Positions 13,562 through 17,228 of a stretch of DNA of 17,228 nt are shown piece after piece. The translations under genes and the position numbers were made by a program. The stretch lies in contig CAMLET010000010.1 of NCBI GenBank assembly GCA_946479125.1, forward strand, positions 1 through 17,228, given 5' to 3'. Source of the DNA: an uncultured Flavobacteriales bacterium. GTDB lineage: Bacteria > Bacteroidota > Bacteroidia > Flavobacteriales > Crocinitomicaceae. The notes under the pieces are model-generated. The model did no database searches and was not told where the DNA came from. It saw only the letters and a list, made by a program, of their open reading frames with translations. Each line of letters starts with the position of its first letter. Position 1 is the first letter of the stretch.

Positions 13562-14407
13562 ATGAAGCCTTCAACGTTTAAGCCTCAAAAACAAAAGAAA
13601 CCCGGCAAAGAATCTGAAATGATTCCTAATCCGGAATATATTCAGAAAAATTACAAAGGAAGTGACAAGCTTCTGAACAAGGTGGCAATTATTACTGGTG
13701 GTGACAGCGGAATTGGTAGAGCTGTTGCTGTTCATTTTGCTATTGAAGGAGCTGATATCGCGATCGTTTATCTTTCTGAAGAGAAAGATGCAAAAGAGAC
13801 GAAGAAGTTAGTGGAATCACAACAGAGGAAATGTGTTTTGGTTAAGGGAGATATTTCTGATGAGAAGTTCTGTACAAAGGCTCTAAAAACAGTTCTTAAG
13901 GAACTTGGAAGTATCAATATTCTAGTGAACAACGCTGGCGTGCATTATGACGAACAGGATCCAATAAAAATGAGCATCAAGAATCTCAAAAAGACTTTTG
14001 AAACCAATGTTTATCCCTTATTCTATCTTATAAAATCTGTACTTCCATACCTTTCAAAAGGCGATTGTATCATCAACACTTCATCAGTTGTAGCCAATCG
14101 GGGCAGTAACCATTTGTTAGATTATTCCAGTTCAAAAGGTGCTGTTTCCACTTTCACAAAGTCACTTTCGCAAATGCTGGTAAAAAAAGGAATTCGTGTG
14201 AATGCGGTGGCACCCGGCCCTATTTGGACACCGTTGATTGTTGCCAGTTTCAGCAATTTAAAAGAGTTTGGGAGAGACACTCCAATGAAAAGAGCTGGTC
14301 AGCCGTCTGAAGTTGCGCCTGCTTATGTTTTTCTCGCGTCTACCGATAGCAGTTATATTACCGGGCAGGTTATACATGTAAATGGAGGCGAAATAGTTGG
14401 AAGTTAA
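13562..14407 (+). CDS. SDR-family oxidoreductase, YghA/YdaD-like
   Basis: A 281-residue classical short-chain dehydrogenase with an extra N-terminal tail of about 40 residues (KPSTFKPQKQKKPGKESEM, NPEYIQKNYKGSDKLLNKVA), a hallmark of the YghA/YdaD/YhdF subgroup often annotated as general-stress dehydrogenases. The cofactor site is TGGDSGIG (45-52) and NNAG (123-126). Catalytic residues are N149, S175, Y188 and K192 (YSSSK). The PGPIWTP segment (218-224) and C-terminal GQVIHVNGGEIV complete the fold. It should be cytoplasmic and NAD(P)-dependent; substrate unknown. The next gene begins 12 bp downstream, so the two are likely cotranscribed. Upstream lies the repeat-bearing intergenic region. 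Confidence 0.93.
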   Translation: MKPSTFKPQKQKKPGKESEMIPNPEYIQKNYKGSDKLLNKVAIITGGDSGIGRAVAVHFAIEGADIAIVYLSEEKDAKETKKLVESQQRKCVLVKGDISDEKFCTKALKTVLKELGSINILVNNAGVHYDEQDPIKMSIKNLKKTFETNVYPLFYLIKSVLPYLSKGDCIINTSSVVANRGSNHLLDYSSSKGAVSTFTKSLSQMLVKKGIRVNAVAPGPIWTPLIVASFSNLKEFGRDTPMKRAGQPSEVAPAYVFLASTDSSYITGQVIHVNGGEIVGS

Positions 14408-14419
14408 ACGATAGAAATC

Positions 14420-14935
14420 ATGAAGAAAAAGAAATCGAACGGAAGTTTTTTTGAGAATTTTGCATCAAAAGCATCAAAAGCTGTAGGAAGTTCTTACGCA
14501 TTCATCAGTGCACTAGGAATCGTTATTTTGTGGGCAGTGAGTGGCCCGTTATTTGGTTTTTCAGAAACATGGCAGCTGGTAATTAATACAGGTACAACAA
14601 TCATCACCTTTTTAATGGTTTTCCTCATTCAGAAATCGCAGAACAAGGATTCACTGGCCATACAGCTAAAATTGAATGAATTGGTAGCTTCAAATGCCGA
14701 ATCCAGTAATCGTTTGGTGGATATTGAAAGTATGACCGAAGAAGAAATGCTGGTGGTTCAGAAGTATTACCATAAGCTCAGTGAGTTGTCGGAAAAAGAA
14801 GGAACTGTTCATAGCACACATTCTCTTTCCCAGGCAAAAGAAAATCATGAAGAAAAGAACACACCTAAGAAGTCAACTGCTAGAAAAACCGCAACAACTG
14901 CTAAAAAAACTCCTCCTCCTAAATCAAAGAATTGA
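14420..14935 (+). CDS. Low-affinity iron permease (Fet4-like) family membrane protein
   Basis: A 171-residue membrane protein with two predicted transmembrane helices, about residues 25-46 and 52-71, joined by the signature LWAVSGPLFGFSETWQLVINTGTTIITFLMVFLIQKSQNKD. This matches the bacterial short form of the low-affinity iron permease family; whether it transports iron is unproven. A conserved amphipathic stretch (AIQLKLNELVAS, 80-91) follows. The last ~25 residues are a Lys/Thr/Pro/Ala-rich, histone-H1-like tail with no family counterpart I recall, and its coding end overlaps the glmM gene on the other strand by 17 bp. It follows the SDR gene by 12 bp, which suggests a shared stress-linked transcript. 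No terminator is visible. Confidence 0.87.
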   Translation: MKKKKSNGSFFENFASKASKAVGSSYAFISALGIVILWAVSGPLFGFSETWQLVINTGTTIITFLMVFLIQKSQNKDSLAIQLKLNELVASNAESSNRLVDIESMTEEEMLVVQKYYHKLSELSEKEGTVHSTHSLSQAKENHEEKNTPKKSTARKTATTAKKTPPPKSKN

Positions 14936-16304
14936 TCTCTGAAATAATTCTATCAGCTAAATCTGAAGCAGCTTGTGCATCTTTACTTTCGGTATAAACA
15001 CGAATGATCGGCTCTGTGTTAGACTTACGTAAATGAACCCACTCTTTGCCGATGTAAATCTTCACTCCGTCAACAGTGTCTACTTCTTCATGAGCATATT
15101 TCGCAGCCATTTTCACTAAGATTCCATCTACGTCAATTCCAGGAGAAAGATCAATTTTCTTCTTCGCCATTTCGTAGTTTGGATATGAAGCACGTAAGGC
15201 AGTCATGCTCATTTTCTTGTGCGCCAAATGCGACAGGAACAAAGCAATTCCAACCAAAGAGTCACGACCGTAATGCAACTCAGGATAGATGATTCCACCA
15301 TTTCCTTCACCACCAATTACTGCATCGGTTTCTTTCATTTTCACCACCACATTCACTTCACCAACCGCAGAAGCATGATAAGCGCAGCCCACTTCCTCAG
15401 TAATGTCGCGTAAAGCGCGAGTTGAGCTCAAATTGGAAACCGTAGCTCCTTTTCTTTTAGAAAGAATGTATTCAGAAACAGCAACCAAAGTGTATTCTTC
15501 GCCGAACATAGAACCGTCTTCATTCACCAAAGCCAAACGATCAACATCCGGATCAACAGTAATTCCTAAATGCGCTTTTTCAGAAACAACTTTAGCAGAA
15601 AGTTCTGTCAAATGTTCTTTTAAAGGCTCTGGATTGTGCGGAAAATGTCCGGTTGGCTCACAGTACATTTCAATAACATCTGCTACACCTAACTTTCTCA
15701 ACAATTGCGGAACAGAAATTCCACCCGTAGAATTCACTGCATCAACAACAACCTTGAAATTCGCAGCTTTGATTGCTGGAATATCAACATCTGACAAAGC
15801 AATAATTTCCTCAATATGACGATTGATCGCTTCAGGATCTGTGGAAACTTTCCCCAAATCATCTACTTCAGCAAAGGTAAATGCACCTTTTGAAGCGATA
15901 TCCAGTAACAATTCACCTTCGGCACCTGAAATGAATTCACCTTTGGAATTCAATAACTTCAATGCATTCCACTGTTTTGGATTATGAGAAGCTGTAAGGA
16001 TAATTCCACCATTCGCTTTGTGAAAAGGAACAGCCATTTCAACCGTCGGTGTAGTCGACAAACCTAAATCTACCACATTAATTCCTAATCCAACCAAGGT
16101 TTGAACAACCAAAGTAGAGATCATTTCACCACTCAAACGGGCATCACGTCCAACAACTACTTTCAATTGAGATGTAGCCGAAACCGATTTCAACCATGTT
16201 CCATAAGCTGCAGCAAATTGCACTGCATCAATTGGAGTTAAATTATCAGCTGGTACACCACCAATTGTACCGCGAATTCCTGAGATAGATTTGATTAATG
16301 TCAT
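14919..16304 (-). CDS. glmM: Phosphoglucosamine mutase / phosphohexomutase
   Basis: A 461-residue alpha-D-phosphohexomutase, likely converting glucosamine-6-phosphate to glucosamine-1-phosphate for UDP-GlcNAc and peptidoglycan synthesis. The four family sites are in order: phosphoserine loop TASHNP with S106, metal loop DPDVDR (251-256), sugar-binding loop GGEGNGG (331-337), and phosphate-binding loop RKSNTEP (426-432). An N-terminal SISGIRGTIGG motif (6-16) is also typical. The sugar loop differs from the E(Q/M)SGH of canonical GlmM and phosphomannomutase; I recall this variant in Bacteroidetes proteins annotated as GlmM. Substrate choice between GlcN-6-P, mannose-6-P and glucose-6-P is therefore somewhat open. 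It lies 69 bp downstream of ribH, with a hairpin repeat between. Confidence 0.9.
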   Translation of the reverse strand: MTLIKSISGIRGTIGGVPADNLTPIDAVQFAAAYGTWLKSVSATSQLKVVVGRDARLSGEMISTLVVQTLVGLGINVVDLGLSTTPTVEMAVPFHKANGGIILTASHNPKQWNALKLLNSKGEFISGAEGELLLDIASKGAFTFAEVDDLGKVSTDPEAINRHIEEIIALSDVDIPAIKAANFKVVVDAVNSTGGISVPQLLRKLGVADVIEMYCEPTGHFPHNPEPLKEHLTELSAKVVSEKAHLGITVDPDVDRLALVNEDGSMFGEEYTLVAVSEYILSKRKGATVSNLSSTRALRDITEEVGCAYHASAVGEVNVVVKMKETDAVIGGEGNGGIIYPELHYGRDSLVGIALFLSHLAHKKMSMTALRASYPNYEMAKKKIDLSPGIDVDGILVKMAAKYAHEEVDTVDGVKIYIGKEWVHLRKSNTEPIIRVYTESKDAQAASDLADRIISEINSLI

Positions 16305-16326
16305 AATAGTGTGATTTTAGAGATGA

Positions 16327-16370
16327 GGAAACCGTAGGGGCGTAAAATGTTACGCCCGTACAGGTTTTCC
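16327..16370. repeat. Dispersed-type palindromic repeat between ribH and glmM
   Basis: The core GGGCGTAA (16338-16345), loop AATG, TTACGCCC (16350-16357) is a perfect 8-bp hairpin. Outer arms GGAAACCGTA and TAC-A-GGTTTTCC extend it with a G/G mismatch and a bulge. There is no U tract on the minus strand, so it is not a standard terminator. GTAGGGGCG-type palindromes are a familiar dispersed intergenic repeat, from memory. Confidence 0.7.
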
Positions 16371-16373
16371 CAT

Positions 16374-16853
16374 TTAATTTCTATGTAAATCCAACATGCG
16401 AAGCACCGTCACCGCCGCTTCTACGCCTTTATTTCCGTGTTTTCCTCCTGCCCTGTCAATGGATTGCTGCTCTGTGTTGTCTGTCAACAAACAAAATCCA
16501 ACAGGACGGTTGTACTTCAATGTTACGTCTACAATTCCTTGTGTTGTTCCGGAGCAAACAAAATCGAAATGACGTGTTTCGCCCTGTATAACCACACCAA
16601 TTGCTATTACTGCCTCAACATTATTTTTTTCGAACAACCATTGCGCTCCTAAAGGCAATTCAAATGCACCAGGCACCTGATGAACTGTAATGTTTTCTTC
16701 CTTCACTCCTGACTTCAACAAAGTTTCCAAAGCACCTTCGTAAAGTTTAGAAGTTATATGACCATTCCATTCAGAAACAACAATGCCGATTCTAAAATCG
16801 GCACCGTTTGGAAGTTCATTATATTCTGATAAGTTTTTTAAGCTTGTAGCCAC
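16374..16853 (-). CDS. ribH: 6,7-dimethyl-8-ribityllumazine synthase
   Basis: Condenses 5-amino-6-ribitylaminouracil with 3,4-dihydroxy-2-butanone 4-phosphate in the penultimate step of riboflavin synthesis; the cytoplasmic enzyme assembles into pentamers or capsids. The 159-residue length is normal. Visible active-site elements are SEWN (27-30), VPGAFELP (60-67), GVVIQGETRHFDFVC (86-100) with catalytic H95, and R134 in SIDRAGGKHGNKG. The N-terminus MATSLKNLSEYNELPN is slightly extended, as is usual in Bacteroidetes. It starts 8 bp after the stop of the TPR gene and is therefore probably cotranscribed with it. No FMN riboswitch is possible directly upstream, since the preceding gene fills that space. 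Confidence 0.96.
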   Translation of the reverse strand: MATSLKNLSEYNELPNGADFRIGIVVSEWNGHITSKLYEGALETLLKSGVKEENITVHQVPGAFELPLGAQWLFEKNNVEAVIAIGVVIQGETRHFDFVCSGTTQGIVDVTLKYNRPVGFCLLTDNTEQQSIDRAGGKHGNKGVEAAVTVLRMLDLHRN

Positions 16854-16861
16854 TTCCCAAA

Positions 16862-17228
16862 TTATTTGCGGTTTGAAACTCTTGAAAGGTACTTTTCAAC
16901 CTGATGTTGATCGTAGTACATTTTGTAGTTATCTCTAATTTTCTCGTAGTTCTCTTTTGCTTTCGCCCAATCTTTCAATTCTTCAGCAACTGTTGCCGCT
17001 TTGAACAAGAACATTGGAGTAGTGAACTCATTGTCATCCATTTCAGCAGCTTCCTGATATAAATCTAAAGCTTCTTTGTATTTTTTCAATTCAGACTGAC
17101 AATCACCTTGTAAACCAACAACTAAAACCGAGTTGTAAGTATCATCTAAATCTACGTCTTCTAACTCTTTCAAGGCTTTTTTGAATTCACCTTTGTTCAT
17201 GTACTGACGACCTAAAGTGTATTGAGCC
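16862..17228 (-). CDS. Tetratricopeptide-repeat protein, C-terminal part only
   Basis: The frame is open from the window edge at 17228 to the stop at 16862, giving at least 122 residues. An ATG at 17200 exists, but codons upstream continue the repeat pattern (AQYTLGRQYMNKGEFKKALKELED), so the true start lies outside. At least two TPR helix pairs are visible: GRQYMNKGEFKKALKELEDV and GDCQSELKKYKEALDLYQEA, then LFKAATVAEELKDWAKAKENYEKIRDNY. It probably acts as a protein-protein scaffold; location unknown, because the N-terminus is missing. A TPR gene immediately before ribH is a recurrent arrangement in Bacteroidetes as I recall it. Confidence 0.85.
   Translation of the reverse strand, partial: AQYTLGRQYMNKGEFKKALKELEDVDLDDTYNSVLVVGLQGDCQSELKKYKEALDLYQEAAEMDDNEFTTPMFLFKAATVAEELKDWAKAKENYEKIRDNYKMYYDQHQVEKYLSRVSNRK

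Noticed and set aside
15403..15819. 138-residue plus-strand open frame inside glmM
   Set aside because: Antisense shadow of a strongly conserved enzyme; composition follows from the glmM codons.

Overview
The window looks like a chromosomal segment of a Bacteroidetes/Bacteroidota bacterium, probably on the Flavobacteriia side; a Fluviicola-like Crocinitomicaceae is a guess. Supporting points are a secreted gingipain-family (C25) protease with a C-terminal type IX secretion sorting domain, several lipoproteins with Bacteroidetes-style lipoboxes, weak or absent Shine-Dalgarno sequences, exact TAnnTTTG -7 boxes upstream of several genes, low GC, and a DUF983/DUF4139/HI0933 family mix typical of that phylum. 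I see no tRNA, rRNA, CRISPR array, IS element or phage gene. The content is mostly housekeeping.

Layout. 1-1201 (minus): an arginase/formimidoylglutamase-family enzyme, cut by the window edge, preceded by an acyl-CoA thioesterase. 1202-1564 is an AT-rich divergent intergenic region with repeated 11-mers and weak DnaA-box-like words. 1565-2995 (plus) is dnaA, closed by a strong intrinsic terminator. 3145-4188 (minus) is a lipoprotein made of two copies of one domain. 4381-5900 (plus) is a two-gene operon, YigZ/IMPACT protein and M42-like metallopeptidase, with an ATGA overlap. 5945-7939 (minus) is a tight three-gene operon: HI0933-type flavoprotein, small lipoprotein, small beta-rich protein. 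8118-10349 (minus) is the C25 protease. 10622-10999 (plus) is DUF983; it overlaps tail to tail with 10983-11525 (minus), an unknown secreted protein. 11573-13237 (minus) is a DUF4140/DUF4139 (MuiA-like) protein. 13238-13561 is a gene-free region carrying a nearly perfect 25-bp inverted repeat pair. 13562-14935 (plus) is an SDR oxidoreductase followed by a Fet4-like small membrane protein, again overlapping tail to tail with glmM (14919-16304, minus). ribH and the end of a TPR protein, both minus, complete the window.

How the genes relate. The units are mostly independent: replication initiation (dnaA), cell-wall precursor synthesis (glmM), riboflavin synthesis (ribH), protein quality or turnover (YigZ, M42), secretion and surface proteins (lipoproteins, C25 protease, DUF4139 protein). 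I found no coherent undescribed multi-gene system. The closest candidate is the flavoprotein/lipoprotein/beta-protein operon, whose joint role I cannot name.

Most of the unusual signal is non-coding. Four intrinsic terminators have G-U pairs that fit only one reading direction. There are dispersed REP-like palindromes in intergenic gaps, a 7-bp-period tandem repeat inside a promoter region, and a hexanucleotide repeat that writes an alternating Ile-Thr signal peptide. All calls come from reading the sequence; no database search was possible.
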